In this document: piece after piece, positions 25,601-36,445 of the stretch
How positions within the stretch are numbered: the first letter of the stretch is position 1
How the letters are laid out: the number at the start of each line of letters is the position of its first letter
Source: Glandiceps talaboti
Taxonomy: Eukaryota; Hemichordata; Enteropneusta; Spengelidae
Length of the DNA: 64,000 nucleotides
Assembly (NCBI RefSeq): GCF_964340395.1
Contig: NC_135568.1
Location: 14,156,776 to 14,220,775, forward strand
Direction: 5' to 3'
Program-made: the position numbers and the translations under genes
Notes under the pieces: model-generated
What the model saw: only the letters and a program-made list of their open reading frames with translations
Databases searched by the model: none
What the model was told of the DNA's origin: nothing

Positions 25601-26111
25601 GAACTCGATTCTGGCAATGTCCCTAAACAAAGGAGAAAGGAGACGGACATTGTCAGAGTTGTCTAGAATTTAGAAACTTTATATTTGATAACATTTTTGA
25701 CATCGAATTTGTTATTTGGGAACATTGCAAATGTCTTTCCTTATCACTTTCATTAAATTCGATGGCTATTTTCTAATAGCTTTAAACTGGCCTTTAAGTC
25801 CAGAGCACATTGAATTGAATTAAACTGAATTTTATCTGTCACAAAATTATTATTAGCTCATTATCATGTCGAGCGTATAAACATGGTACACCCACTGTAC
25901 GTACGTCGTGACATCGTAGGTATACGTAGCACAATCTCAGAGTCTGGTTGGACGGACTCAAAACAGATTAAAGCATGAACTTACTGCATGGTGAATGACT
26001 TACTTTGGCAACATTTGGATTAGCTGCAGTTTCTGCCTTTTGTTTCTTCTTCTCGTCACATTTAACTGCGGCAGAATGGTACTTCTGTCGGGTTCTTTTT
26101 ACTTTCCCCAT
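22686..26111 (-). CDS. SLX9: Ribosome biogenesis protein SLX9 homologue (FAM207A), 5 exons, 212 aa
   Basis: SLX9 proteins act in pre-40S ribosomal subunit maturation and export. Minus-strand exons: 26004-26111, 25035-25233, 24143-24293, 23563-23616, 22686-22812. All have GT-AG introns, phases match and the total is 639 nt. The start MGKVKRTRQKYH matches the MGKVRG-type N-terminus I recall for FAM207A. Exon 3 carries the family core EKIETIKLLKQKEKD and VGDLHVLTDALPD; the last exon has FKQLQHHPKFQANPLSTIKE near the C-terminus. The protein is Lys-rich (KKKDRQKQRHERWLE), as expected for a nucleolar protein. Its start codon lies 320 bp from that of the JmjC gene on the other strand. Its 3' end faces the tubulin gene. 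Confidence 0.92.
23202..23277. mobile_element. Short hairpin MITE, TAGTCTG type, with target duplication
   Basis: A 76-bp element starts TAGTCTGTAAGGTATGCTGT and ends CATATCTGAAAGTCTA. It is flanked on both sides by TATGGTGCAA (23192-23201 and 23278-23287), i.e. a 9-bp duplication plus one matching base. It lies in SLX9 intron 4 and is related to 9916-10026. Confidence 0.87.
23820..23962. repeat. Compound GGAT / CATC / CATA microsatellite
   Basis: GGATGGATGG near 23828, CATCCATCCATC near 23920 and CATA repeats to about 23960, in SLX9 intron 3. Confidence 0.85.
25286..25428. repeat. Foldback repeat with GACAGGTGCCTGTC ends
   Basis: CTACTGACAGGTGCCTGTCA near 25287 and AGTGACAGGTGCCTGTCAAC near 25398 are each self-palindromic and mutually inverted. 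Located in SLX9 intron 1. Confidence 0.65.
25545..25583. repeat. Perfect 39-bp palindrome
   Basis: GCTTGGAGGAATTATACTG, one T, then its exact reverse complement, giving a 19-bp stem with a one-base centre. Located in SLX9 intron 1. Confidence 0.95.
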
Positions 26112-26431
26112 AACGATGTCAACACAACACGTGTCTATCTCAGGTCATGAAAAGGTCACCACTCCAGTACAGCACACCCTCTTACGGTCTAATAATTTCC
26201 GCTCAAACAAGAAATCTTTGCCACATTGATAACCAATTTTCAGTTTCATCTTTCAAAATTATAGAAATCAAGCTTATCACTATCACAATTTCATATTATA
26301 GCCGCCAAAGAATGTTTGTTATAATAGCTTATCTTTTCAGCAATGTGACATACCCTTTAGTGGCACAATTCCACTTCCGCGTTTAATATAGATCCTGTTG
26401 ACGAACACGATCGCGTCGCGAAGTCTGAGAT
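26112..26431. promoter_or_regulatory. Likely shared bidirectional promoter, SLX9 / JmjC gene
   Basis: Only 320 bp separate the divergent start codons. On the SLX9 side there is a CACGTG E-box (26128-26133) and two AGGTCA half-sites in direct repeat with 5-bp spacing (26142-26158). On the JmjC side the last 60 bp are GC-richer (GAACACGATCGCGTCGCGAA). No TATA box is evident. Promoter function is inferred from geometry. Confidence 0.6.
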
Positions 26432-27028
26432 ATGGCGTACAGACGGTCGCAAACGGCTAGTGATGTCAAACTCAAGGAAACTACCGATGATAATAACAGT
26501 GACGGTAAGACGAAGGAAGCTTCTTCGAATCGTCGCCCACGGGCGAAATTGGGAGCAAGTAGCCCGAGAGATGTGAAATTCACTCAACCCATCATTGCCT
26601 TTGTAATGATACTTTCATTACCCCTCTCCTTACTTGCTTTTTGGTATATCACCCTTCCATTTCTCAGTTGGTTGTTTACTTCCATCGTTGGTGCTGATGT
26701 TATCAGAAAAATCATGTATCTTAAAGAAGGTAGGCTATTTTTATTAATTGTCAAATTTTAAAGGATCACGGTCATGACGGTTGTCTAATGCGCATGTGTC
26801 TGAATTTAGATATTTTTAGAGTAATGTAATGGAATAAATATGTGGGTATATCTGTCACCGTTGATGTGTAGTCAATTTGGCAACATGCCCAGCCTCTTTT
26901 AGCTGTGATGGTTGGTTTAGCAATGGAGGTATATAAGGGGAACCAGTTGCAGGAAGGATTGACAACATAACTAAGAGTAGTAACACCACGGAAATCAGGC
27001 TTAGTTAGAAAACACAAAACAAATAACT

Positions 27029-27061
<33 letters not shown>

Positions 27062-29616
27062 ACGACAACATATAAACACTTACAAACATGAACAATGGGG
27101 CAAGTGCAAATCAATATCAACAATATTTCTATGGAACAAGAATTACAATATGTTTTCCAATATTCAAAATGGTCACTATTTGTATATACCCCACAAAGGA
27201 TGTGACAGAAGCATACCAAATATGAGTATTATATTTTCCAAGTGGTAAAAAAATTGCCAGTTTGACATCAGATCAGTAAAAATTCATCTTTTCCAGAACA
27301 AACATCTTAGAACTCACATATTTACCAGACACAGTTGACATAAAATCCAACAGTAAGGCAGCAATTCTGACAATTTCTGAGTCGTACTTAACAGATATAA
27401 CTAAATTAGTAAACCATATTTACTTCACTTTCACCAAAGATGCACATCACACATTTTAAAAAGTATCCTTAGTGCTTCGTTGACTGATGTGTGAGGGCGC
27501 CCCATCATGGCGTACCTTACACCAGTATGAATGTTGTATATCATTATTTCAGATATTGCAACAGCCTTGACATCACCATGTGCATTATGGATACCAGCTG
27601 ATGAGAGAGCCTATCTTAATGATCCTTCAGATCAAATTATACAAAGACTATCAAATGTAACACCTGAACAGTTTGCAGAGTTTGTCAATCGTGGAGAACC
27701 AGTCATAGTCACTGATGCTATGAAAGGTAAGAATGTGTTGGAATACGACAGAAGCCTGTTCCACGTGAGTGCAAGTGTAGCATACTCTGATTATTTGCAG
27801 AAGTGCTTGTAGTATTCTCTGCTGCAGTACACTTGTGAAAATGCAGCAGAAAATACTGCAAGCAGTGATGCAAATTCGCCGAGTATGCCACACTTGTACT
27901 CGCGCATCACAGGGTTCTGTTATTATTACATATGTTTATCTGAAACAACAAATTTCCACAAAAATGACACTATACGATCACTCATTGCCGTGTAGAAGGA
28001 AAGACTGTCCTCATTTGCATACATTTGCATGCTGTATTACAAATACCACTAGTATGCGCATGCACCGGTGCAAGTAATCTCTGGTACATGAATAAAAAAA
28101 TATGCTGTCAATGTGCATTACACTGAATTTTTATCTCAGTAATCTGCCGATGTACATCAAACTAAATTCGTAGTTTTAAAAATAACACAAGCTGTACTTT
28201 CTCTGTGTGCTACACTCGTTTATAGCTTTCGTATGTAAAATGTAAAAGTGTACTGTTTCAATTGGTTTATTTGCAAGCTTAGCATGTGGCCTTTCTAATG
28301 TGGTCAGTTAGCAAATAAAACAGTATACTTTTACACTTGATGTAGATGCTATAAACGATTGTGGTACATACAGAAAATGCTATACTTTGGTGTTATGGGT
28401 TGTATATTTGGTGTTATGGGTTGTGTAAGTTTTTCAAACTATCCCCTCTTTTCAAACGTAGAAAAGTTTCTGATCTCTGTTTTTTATACAAATGTGTACA
28501 TTCTGTGATTAACTGTTCTTATTTGACACAAATCCCTCTGAATGTTCAACGTAATTTAAAGGTTAATTTTCCTTTTCGGGTACCTGCAACCAGAATTAAT
28601 GTTTGTAAGCATTCTTTCATTCCATGGGCTCTATCCACTATGAATGAAATTGCTAAATATAACTCGAGTATTGACATATTTGACAGGTTTAGTCATTTTA
28701 AAACTAATGTAGAGAATTATTTTTATACTTGATGGGCTTTTTATTGTTGCTTTTTAATGTATGTTGTTTTGTACATATTTGTTTGTATTTTGTATGTTCT
28801 GCGGAGCCTGTAATTGGGATTTCATTCCTGTTGGTTTTCCGAATAAATAAATAAAAAAAAAATATATGAAACTATGATTAAGCTAGACTAGTCTAATGTT
28901 AATGATGCATGTTGCCAATGGTATTGGATATATTATCTCCTGGTGGTGTTAGCACACATGATTTCTTTCACAATGTTTAAATCTGTTTTCTCATTTTCTT
29001 GATCATCGTTAGCACTCAGGGTTTTGTTATCACCAAACTTGCATCATTATCTCACAAAAGACAAAGGACAAAAATTGAATAAATTTCTTTTATTGCAAAC
29101 AAAATCAGAGGAATCCCATCAAATTAAGTAAAATTTACATTAATACATTCTATGATATTTGTACTCCGTAGACTGGGAAGCATTTGGAAAATTTAATTGT
29201 ACAACTCTGATTGACCGTTATCCTGATGTGGAATACTTTGATTGGCAGGTAAGGAATAGAGTATGGGGTATAAAATTATAAATTACAGTGGTGACAAGTA
29301 TTATTATCTTTTCATAATGTAATATCAAATAGTCTACCCATCAGGTTATCTTAAAGACAAAAGATTGTATAGTTTGGCCACTAGGAGTGCTGTTCAGTGG
29401 CTGCATTTGCACTAGAGGGCTGTGATAGTTACATATTATAGCATCAATTTAAAACAAATATCCTCATTTCTACTGTTTTATGGCAAAAGTTGGTTGCATT
29501 CTCAACTTGTCAAAGGACTCTCAGTCTGTTTACTTTGTTTCAGATCCCAGAATTCAGGAACTCACTTAATTTTTATAACCAATTTTTTGACTGCTTCATT
29601 TACTACCATGTAATTT

Positions 29617-29652
<36 letters not shown>

Positions 29653-32038
29653 ACATAATGTGTATATATGTCTGTGCCAAATACAATTTTAACAGGCACG
29701 AAGGTGTAGGAGAGAGAGTGGAAATATGTAAGAACAGGGAGACAATCAATATTTTCATATTGCAGTAGGAAAAAGTTGTATGTACCTCATCATTACATCT
29801 CGTCATTAAACCTCATCATTACACCTCCCAGCTGACTCGTATTTTGCCTCCATGTAATACAGATAATCAGCTGATAAGAAATAGAAATCTGAGATGATAC
29901 TTAAAACTGATACCTGTTAATAGTTGTTGCTATGGTAGTCTTTCAATATCTCTGTTGTTAGGGAGGAAGAAGGATGCCATTGAGGTACATTCCAGAACGA
30001 TGGAAGGATTCTGGATGGGAATGTGCCAGTGGTTATATTGAAATGTCTTGGCCGGCAAATCAAAAATATTTACAGGTAAGATTTCATGTCTTGGCTGCAT
30101 AGTCAGGGATGTACTACAGTTAGCTATTTGTCTGGTGCCAGCAGCTGATGCCAGCACCACATCATGGTATATGTAGTTTGTATGATTGCATTTCAACCGA
30201 CGCAATTTAAAAGGGAAAGCCACTCCTGGAAATTGTGACATTTTCATAAACTACAGGTACTGGAGAGTCATTTCATGATTTTACATTACCTACAGTTACT
30301 TACAATTTCAGAGAAACATCAAGTTGATATTGTGCATTTATATGATATCTTTGCTATGGGCTCTATTGCATCATGGGAGTCTGCAGAAATAATATATGCA
30401 ATGGTTAAACACTGAATATTTATGAGTACTTCAGTGTAAAACAGCTGTCATGATATTCAGTATGCAACCATTGAATACATTATTTGTACTAACTTCCATG
30501 ATGCAATAGCTCATAGCAAAGATAAAATAAAGACACAATATTGATGCCGGATTTGTGTATTCACATTAACAACAAATGTCATTTCTGTGTATTTCTAAAG
30601 GAATGGGTTTCTCAGATGCCAGCACCATACTTTTTACCTGAAGATGTTTATACTGATGGTGGATTGGCTAAGAAAACAGTTTCTATGACAGGGTTTCTAG
30701 GTACACCGGGAACAGGTGTATCACCACACCTGGATGAGACTTGTGATACATTCATGACAGTTCAGGTAAACTATGCAAATTATAACATCACACCTGATAT
30801 ATGTGTATCACTACACCTGGATGAGACATGTTATACAAATTATGACAACTCCTGGTACAGGTGTATCTCTTAACAATGTTTTCATCTTTCTCAAATGTTG
30901 TGATGTTAATATATTATACACGTGTTGACTGATCTTGAGGGTAAGATCATACATTTATTTCCTTGATGGACTGTGGGTTACCCCAACAAAGACTGCTTCC
31001 CAATGGCAAAGCCCAAGGGAAATGGTCTTTGTTGGGGTGATTCACTGACCCAAGGGAAACTGTCTTATGATGTTGTACAGGTGGAATCAGTCAACGTGTG
31101 TTTTGTAACACACCACATCATTTCCAACATTGTATGCTGTGCCTAAAAAGTGTACAGTACATGTACATCACAGGGTTACCGTATGATAACAGTGAAGGTA
31201 GTTCGAAAAACAGCACAGGAGTTTGCAAAAGTTTACTTGTTTAATAATTCCCAACTTTGTTCACTCCAAATCCTTTCTGATAAAACGATGGCTAGTTTGT
31301 CTTCAGGAAATCATAAAAGCTGTGGTGATTCTACTCTAAGCATCTATTCCACCAAGGAAAGGTGACGCCATATTTGTCTGCTGTGAAAACATGTACGCAT
31401 GTGCATATGACATCCTCAGTTTTTAGTGATGATGCCAATACAGGCGTTGTCATAAAAATTGTTGAAGGGAAACATCATTTGTGTTGAACAGTGTAAACAT
31501 AATATACCATATGATCGCGTATTGACAAATCACAACATAGGAAATAGATTAGTTGTGTTACAAATCATTTATGATAAGATAGGTTAGATTTCAGTAGTAA
31601 AAATATGCACCTATGATCAGAAATATATTAATATTTTAGTTTTCAGGAATAAAGACATGGAGTGTATCATGGCCAGTCAGAGAAGGTGATGAATTGAAGT
31701 GGAGTAAACCTAGAATTGTAACATTAAAACCAGGTATGAATCATATAATATACTAGTAAATAAAATATCATTTACTTACTTGTACTTACAGTGCTTACTT
31801 GTTCAATCATAAATGAAGAAGAGAAAAGGACATGGACATACACAATAAACAGACAAATTTGAAACACAGAAATGTGTATGTAGACACATACACTCACATA
31901 TGCACATTCCAGCAATGCGTACGAAGTGGATGCTAAGACAAATCTTTCAATTGTAACATTTCATACATACATACATACATACATACATACATACATACAT
32001 ACATACATACATGCATGCATACATGCATACATGCATAC

Positions 32039-32069
<31 letters not shown>

Positions 32070-32512
32070 CATACATACATACATCTAAATTGATTATTTC
32101 AAATTTATGTTTCATTTTGTTCATTTACCCTAGAAACGGTTTCTGTATATTTTCAACTGGCTTATTGCCATAGTTAAGTATATGAAAATCAACTTCTGAA
32201 TAATCTGTGCAGATATCTTCAGGAATTTTTCAACCACATTCTTTTTTAAAATCTTTTTCAGGAGAGATATTGTTTTGGTATGTAAGTATGCGGCATCATA
32301 CAGAGGTAGTGGATGGATGTTCACTCAGTTTCAGCTTTACTCTGAATACACCAGCTCCTAAACAGTACTTTGAGAAATTAATATTTGAAGATATCAACAC
32401 AGTGCCTAGAAGTGAACGAGATAAGCTATATGCCAGTACTCATGCTGCCAATCTCAATTATATAGATACGTGTAGTCTTGTCAAAAACAATGATAAAGAT
32501 TACATTATTTAA
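26432..32512 (+). CDS. Membrane-anchored JmjC/cupin-type Fe(II)/2-oxoglutarate dioxygenase, 7 exons, 390 aa
   Basis: Exons: 26432-26729, 27553-27726, 29172-29248, 29962-30075, 30601-30765, 31640-31733, 32262-32512. GT-AG introns, matching phases, 1,173 nt. The first 50 residues are charged and polar. A hydrophobic segment at about 53-87 (QPIIAFVMILSLPLSLLAFW) suggests a signal anchor (type II), putting the catalytic part in the ER/Golgi lumen or outside the cell; this topology is inferred. The JmjC core follows: GEPVIVTDAMKG (about 147-158), then the iron motif SPHLDETCD with H264 and D266. GIKTWSVSWP gives K281 as the likely 2-oxoglutarate-binding lysine, and GEILFWYVSMRHHTEVV gives the distal iron His at 319 or 320. 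The catalytic set is complete, so the enzyme looks active. I cannot assign a substrate or a one-to-one vertebrate orthologue; JMJD7, JMJD8 and HIF1AN-like enzymes are the broad relatives. Confidence 0.85.
27478..27525. mobile_element. Solo half of a TAGTCTG-type hairpin MITE
   Basis: CTGATGTGTGAGGGCGCCCC followed by ATGGCGTACCTTAC matches one arm of the 9916-10026 family. The other arm is missing. In JmjC intron 1. Confidence 0.65.
27776..28080. repeat. Dispersed foldback repeat related to 20573-21110
   Basis: The arm from GCATACTCTGATTATTTGCA to CTCTGCTGCA is inverted in GCAGCAGAAAATACTGCAAG to GCCGAGTATGCC. The tail shares TTTATCTGAAACAACAAATT and AATACCACTAGTATGC with the tubulin-intron copy. 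In JmjC intron 2. Confidence 0.7.
28199..28378. repeat. Foldback element, arms about 85 bp
   Basis: TCGTTTATAGC, AAGTGTACTGTTT and TTTATTTGCAAGC on the left mirror TTAGCAAATAAAACAGTATA, CTTTTACACTTG and GCTATAAACGATTGTG on the right. Confidence 0.8.
28430..28862 (+). mobile_element. 5'-truncated LINE 3' end
   Basis: An open frame to the stop at 28732 has the look of the region after the reverse transcriptase in CR1/jockey-like ORF2 proteins (RRKVSDLCFLYKCVHSV, SFIPWALSTMNEI, FDRFSHFKTNVENYF). A short 3' UTR follows, ending in AATAAATAAATAAAAA. It lies in JmjC intron 2 in sense orientation, so it should not be annotated as a host exon. The clade cannot be fixed from this fragment. Confidence 0.75.
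30246..30540. repeat. Foldback repeat in JmjC intron 4
   Basis: TATCTTTGCTATGGGCTCTA and TTGCATCATGG at about 30345-30377 are mirrored by CCATGATGCAATAGCTCATA and GCAAAGATA to about 30529; GCAATGGTT...GAATAT is mirrored inside. A left flank beginning GAGTCATTTCATGATTTTAC is shared with 58488-58675. Confidence 0.8.
30919..31100. repeat. Foldback repeat with ACGTGTTGACTGAT ends
   Basis: ACACGTGTTGACTGATC at the left mirrors GAATCAGTCAACGTGTG at the right. A nested inverted pair is CCCCAACAAAGACTG...TGGTCTTTGTTGGGG. In JmjC intron 5. Confidence 0.7.
31963..32084. repeat. (CATA)n microsatellite with CATG interruptions
   Basis: CATA tract with a central CATGCATGCATACATGCATA-type segment; in JmjC intron 6. 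Confidence 0.95.
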
Positions 32513-32691
32513 ACTGTATATTGTTAAATATGTAATCATGATTATTTGCATCAGTGTGTATACATATTTACATTGCAATGCCAATAACACATTTTCTCAA
32601 ACCAGAGCTGAAATTTCACCAATGACACTGCGAAATATCAAGCTTCTTAGATGAAGCTATGGTTTATGACAATGCGATAACATTGCATAAG

Positions 32692-32697
32692 AATAAA
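32692..32697 (+). terminator. Probable poly(A) signal of the JmjC gene
   Basis: AATAAA lies 180 nt after the stop codon; the adjacent SINE starts immediately beyond it. Confidence 0.6.
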
Positions 32698-32918
32698 AAT
32701 GATAATAATCTTTATTCGTCCAAATAAATTTTGAAATTTGTTGAATGGTCGCCACAAGAACAGCGTCCTAGTGCCGTAGTGCAGGAGGAAACCGGAGTAT
32801 CCGGGGGAAAAATTTTAGATTTTAAATCAAACCCAGCCGACACCTGGTGGGATCGAACCCAGACTGCAGAGGTAAGAAGCGTACAAGCTAACCGCTTGGC
32901 CACTGACAACCAATATGC
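32698..32918 (-). mobile_element. tRNA-derived SINE, full length
   Basis: On the minus strand: a tRNA-like head with GGCCAAGCGGTTAGCTTGTA (A-box area) and a B box GGTTCGATCC (32850-32859), then ACTCCGGTTTCCTCCTGCAC, GACCATTCAACAAATTTC and a TTTGGACGAATAAAGATTATT tail. It inserted directly after the JmjC poly(A) signal. Other copies lie at 18086 and 33772. Confidence 0.88.
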
Positions 32919-33771
32919 AAATGACTATGAGAATTCCGTTTACACATTACTTGGTAAATCATGCAGTAACATTTTTTATAAAACTTGTTTTACAGTTTTA
33001 GATAAATAGGTATATATTAACAGAACCCCTATGATGCATGTGTGTGTGTACCAGTGTGGCACATAGGGTATTGTTGATCATGTTTGTGTTGTTTCCTGCT
33101 GCATTTCCATGTACGTCGGTGAAATCTTGTCCAAGGAGAATACTTTATCATGAAATTTACATGGGTTAGTAAGCCAGTGAGGCTTTTAAAGACCCCTTAC
33201 GGTTCTAAGATGGTTATCAGTAGAAGACTAATGATTAATTGGTGTAGTAGCAATAACCCTTTCTGGTAAACTGTTCCAAATGTTAACACCACTTTGACTG
33301 AAAACGTATTTTCAATCTGTGTCTTCTTGTTTTTAAAGTAGATATTTTGAAAAATATAGTTTGATGAACTTGACTAAATCCATGGAAAGTTTGTTTACAT
33401 CCAGCAAATGCTGGAAGTGTACAATTTCTAGTAATCAAATGATACTCATGCATATACATGTACACTGAGGAAGCCACAATGACACACCCATGCCATAGTT
33501 CTTAACCACTGCCAATCAAAAACTTTAATGTGCAATTTTACTTGTCGTGCAATAGCAGATCGACGTCCATAAACAAAGTTACAAATATAAACATTGATTA
33601 TTACATCCCTCTCCTCCACATTTGTATTGCATCATCAAAGAAATATGCATCCATTAATTCAATGGATAGTAGCTAGTGCTGTGTGTCATGCCATCATTCA
33701 AAAACAAATTTTGGTAATGTCATTTATTGGAAAAGATGTTTCTTAAATATAGACATTGAATATGTCATTGG

Positions 33772-33979
33772 GTTGTCGGTGTTTGAGTGGTTAGCTTGTA
33801 CACGCTTGTACACTGCAGTCTGGGTTCAAACCTACCAAGCATCAGCTGGGTTTGATTAAAATTTAACCAGGTCTGTATGCAAGAAGGGTGATGCTTAGTT
33901 TGACCCTGTTGAACAATGCAGGCTTCCCTGGGTACTCCAAATTTAATTGGACGAATAAAGATTATTATTATTATATGCA
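33772..33979 (+). mobile_element. tRNA-derived SINE, second full copy
   Basis: Head TGTTTGAGTGGTTAGCTTGT with an intact B box GGTTCAAACC (33823-33832). The body has CAGCTGGGTTTGATTAAAAT, the same region as the 18086 copy (GGTGATGCTTAGTTTGACCC) and CTGGGTACTCC, then AATTGGACGAATAAAG and an (ATT)n tail. Confidence 0.88.
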
Positions 33980-34184
33980 GGATTTGAATGTATGCGAGTA
34001 CCATGACATTTGGGTAGTTTTAAATTTGTATGAGTCACTTTGGAAAATAACTCATCAGAAAACAACTTATATTTCCAATGCAATATGTGAAACGTATATT
34101 TTAAGATTTCTTCAAGTATCAAATATAAGGATGAACACCATCTATCTATGTGACACCTTCTTGAGACAGTTTCTACAGTTACAA

Positions 34185-34269
34185 TAGTCTTGGTTACCCA
34201 GACTTCACCATGTTTCGCTCAAGGGTGAAGCCCTCAATGACAAGAGTCTGGGCTCAGTAACCGAGGCTA
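34185..34269. mobile_element. Hairpin MITE, TAGTCTTGGTTACC type
   Basis: TAGTCTTGGTTACCCAGACT mirrors AGTCTGGGCTCAGTAACCGA followed by GGCTA. A related copy is at 62218. No clean 9-bp target duplication was seen, so this copy looks old. Confidence 0.65.
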
Positions 34270-34518
34270 CAATAATACTAGTCCTGGGTTAGGTGCATTG
34301 TTAGAAATCAACCAATGATATGAAAGAATTAAGATATTCTTTTAATAAGATATCTTCATATCCCAGTAAATGGACCTGTACACTATCTGTATTTTTATAC
34401 ATTATCTTTTTTGTATTTTTATGCTTTACTGAAATTCTACTTACTCACTTATGAGTTAAAATGGCTATATAGATGACAAATTGGTAACTCTCCTATATTT
34501 CTATAATTAAAAAAAAAA

Positions 34519-34740
34519 CTGTGAAATAACATATACTAACTCCTTGTTTGTAACTCAAACAAATTGCAAAACATTAATAAATGTTAAAAATATTGTTTCA
34601 CACTTTTTAGCTCTTTGTAATTTATTGAGATACAAACTCGGTTTAGTTGAAGCTGTTTCACATTATTTTTTTCATGTAGGAAAACTTAGTAGAGTTGTCT
34701 TTAGATTGAAAATTAAAAATAATACTCCATTTGTCGTGGC
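34519..34740. repeat. Diverged copy of the foldback at 36446-36785
   Basis: Shares TGTGAAATAACATAT, CTTGTTTGTAACTCAA and the mirrored AATTTATTGAGATACAAAC, followed by a GATTGAAAATTAAAAATA-like arm. Confidence 0.7.
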
Positions 34741-35799
34741 TGCTTTCAATTAGTGTAGTGTATGTACATATCTTCAAATCGAACAATATGGTGGTCAAAT
34801 TTATACTACTGTGGAAACTAGGATTTCAGCTTACTATGATAAACAGAAACTGAGCCTATCAATGCTCTGTGTGGTAGATTACACAAGTGAGTGATAGCAG
34901 TTCCTCTGTTGTGTGGATATAATCATATCAACCTATATTCAAGATAGTGTATAGTCACAAGAGAAAGCTATCAGAGACGCTACTCTACTCAGAGAATAGT
35001 CTGAAAGGTTCAGTCATTGGTCCGCGAATGTAACCACCTGCTACCCTGGGTATCATTAGCATATTACAGTACAAATGGCTTTACCTTGGTCATGTATTAA
35101 AATGACATTTTTACACAAACTCAGACAACTTCTAATGCAAAAGAAATAACTACGTAGGTGCCGCGCACAGTAAGGATGTAGAAGTAGTCAAGTTGACATG
35201 TTGATTATCAGTTGGAATATAAACAATTGAAGCCATTAAAATCATCAAGTACATATGTAATGTTTTCATTAGATGCCTGTTTCTACATCCACTGTGAAAG
35301 AATAACAATGCTTAACTTTTATCACCTTTCAATGTGATTGGGTAAAGGATCTTACTGTGTGTTTTGTGTCTCTTACTATGAGTCTAGAGTTAAAATTTGT
35401 CTATCTTTGTGTGGAAAACGTAATGCCCCATGAGTGAAACACCAAGCCGACATCATTCCTACTGTACATAAGCGGAAACAATGACTGGATCTTTCAGGTT
35501 ACTCGTCGGAGGATAATTAAACCAACGTTCATTCAATACATTATATCAAAATGTCACAAAAATAGTTTAAGTTCTATCTCATAGTGCCAAAACTTTTATT
35601 GTTGCTATCATATATTACTGTGTACTTTATACATCTCACAATCCAACAGTTTGGTGGTGTTGCAATTGAAAAGATATCTATGATTTTAGATTACTGATAA
35701 TTAGTGTAAATACAGCTCAATTTTATGATAACAAATATAGTACCTGAACAGTACTCTTAAGGACAATCACAGAAGCTCAATTAACTATCTTTTAGTGGC

Positions 35800-36117
35800 A
35801 ATGGGGTCTGGCGTCAATGCGATTGCTGAACTTCATTTTCACTCTTTTAACCAAATTTCGAAATTTTGTCATGCCTTCAATGATAATAGGTTCTGTATTT
35901 ACTACTGAGATGTTGATAAGTTGATAAAAATTTACTTCTAATGTGATATACAGTGCTGTGTTTCCAGTGCTATTTTAGTGTTTATAATCATATTTTTACA
36001 TTGCATCAATCATAGTGGTGTGACTGCTATAAATTTCATCATGGTTTACATCATATATAAACGTGGCACACTGGTGAGTGTTCATTTAGGAGGAGGGGGT
36101 TTTGTCCTAAATGAACA
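35800..36117 (-). repeat. Dispersed repeat, copy 2 (inverse of 22178-22478)
   Basis: TGATAATAGGTTCTGTATTT, ATTGCATCAATCATAGTGGT and CATCATGGTTTACATCAT are reverse complements of the first copy. It ends in a short hairpin, GTTCATTTAGGA...TCCTAAATGAAC (about 36081-36117). Confidence 0.78.
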
Positions 36118-36445
36118 CAATTCATTTATTGAGCTAGTACAATACAATCGTTCCTTAGTAACTCAGAGACTTAACTTATAGGCTTGATAATACCATTCCC
36201 TAGAACATGAATAGCCACTGCTCTAGACCGGCCCTGTGAACATTGACACCAGTGCTGAATTTGAAATTATCATTAAAATCTGTACTCATCCGATTGGCTG
36301 TCAAAAAATATGGTGATGTGATGCCCCCAGCTAGAGGTACGAGTATGTCACCACCACGTCTCAATAATGGAATAAATGAGAACCCAGTTGTATGAAACAG
36401 CAAATCTAAAGTGTCTGATTTCAAACACCGCTCTTTGTTTAAAAG

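Noticed and set aside
28361-28732. 123-codon frame as an exon of the JmjC gene
   Set aside because: It has LINE post-reverse-transcriptase features and a poly(A)-type tail, and the flanking JmjC exons join in phase without it.
33772-33840. Functional tRNA gene
   Set aside because: Only the A/B-box-like head is present, joined to a SINE body and tail; I could not form a full cloverleaf.
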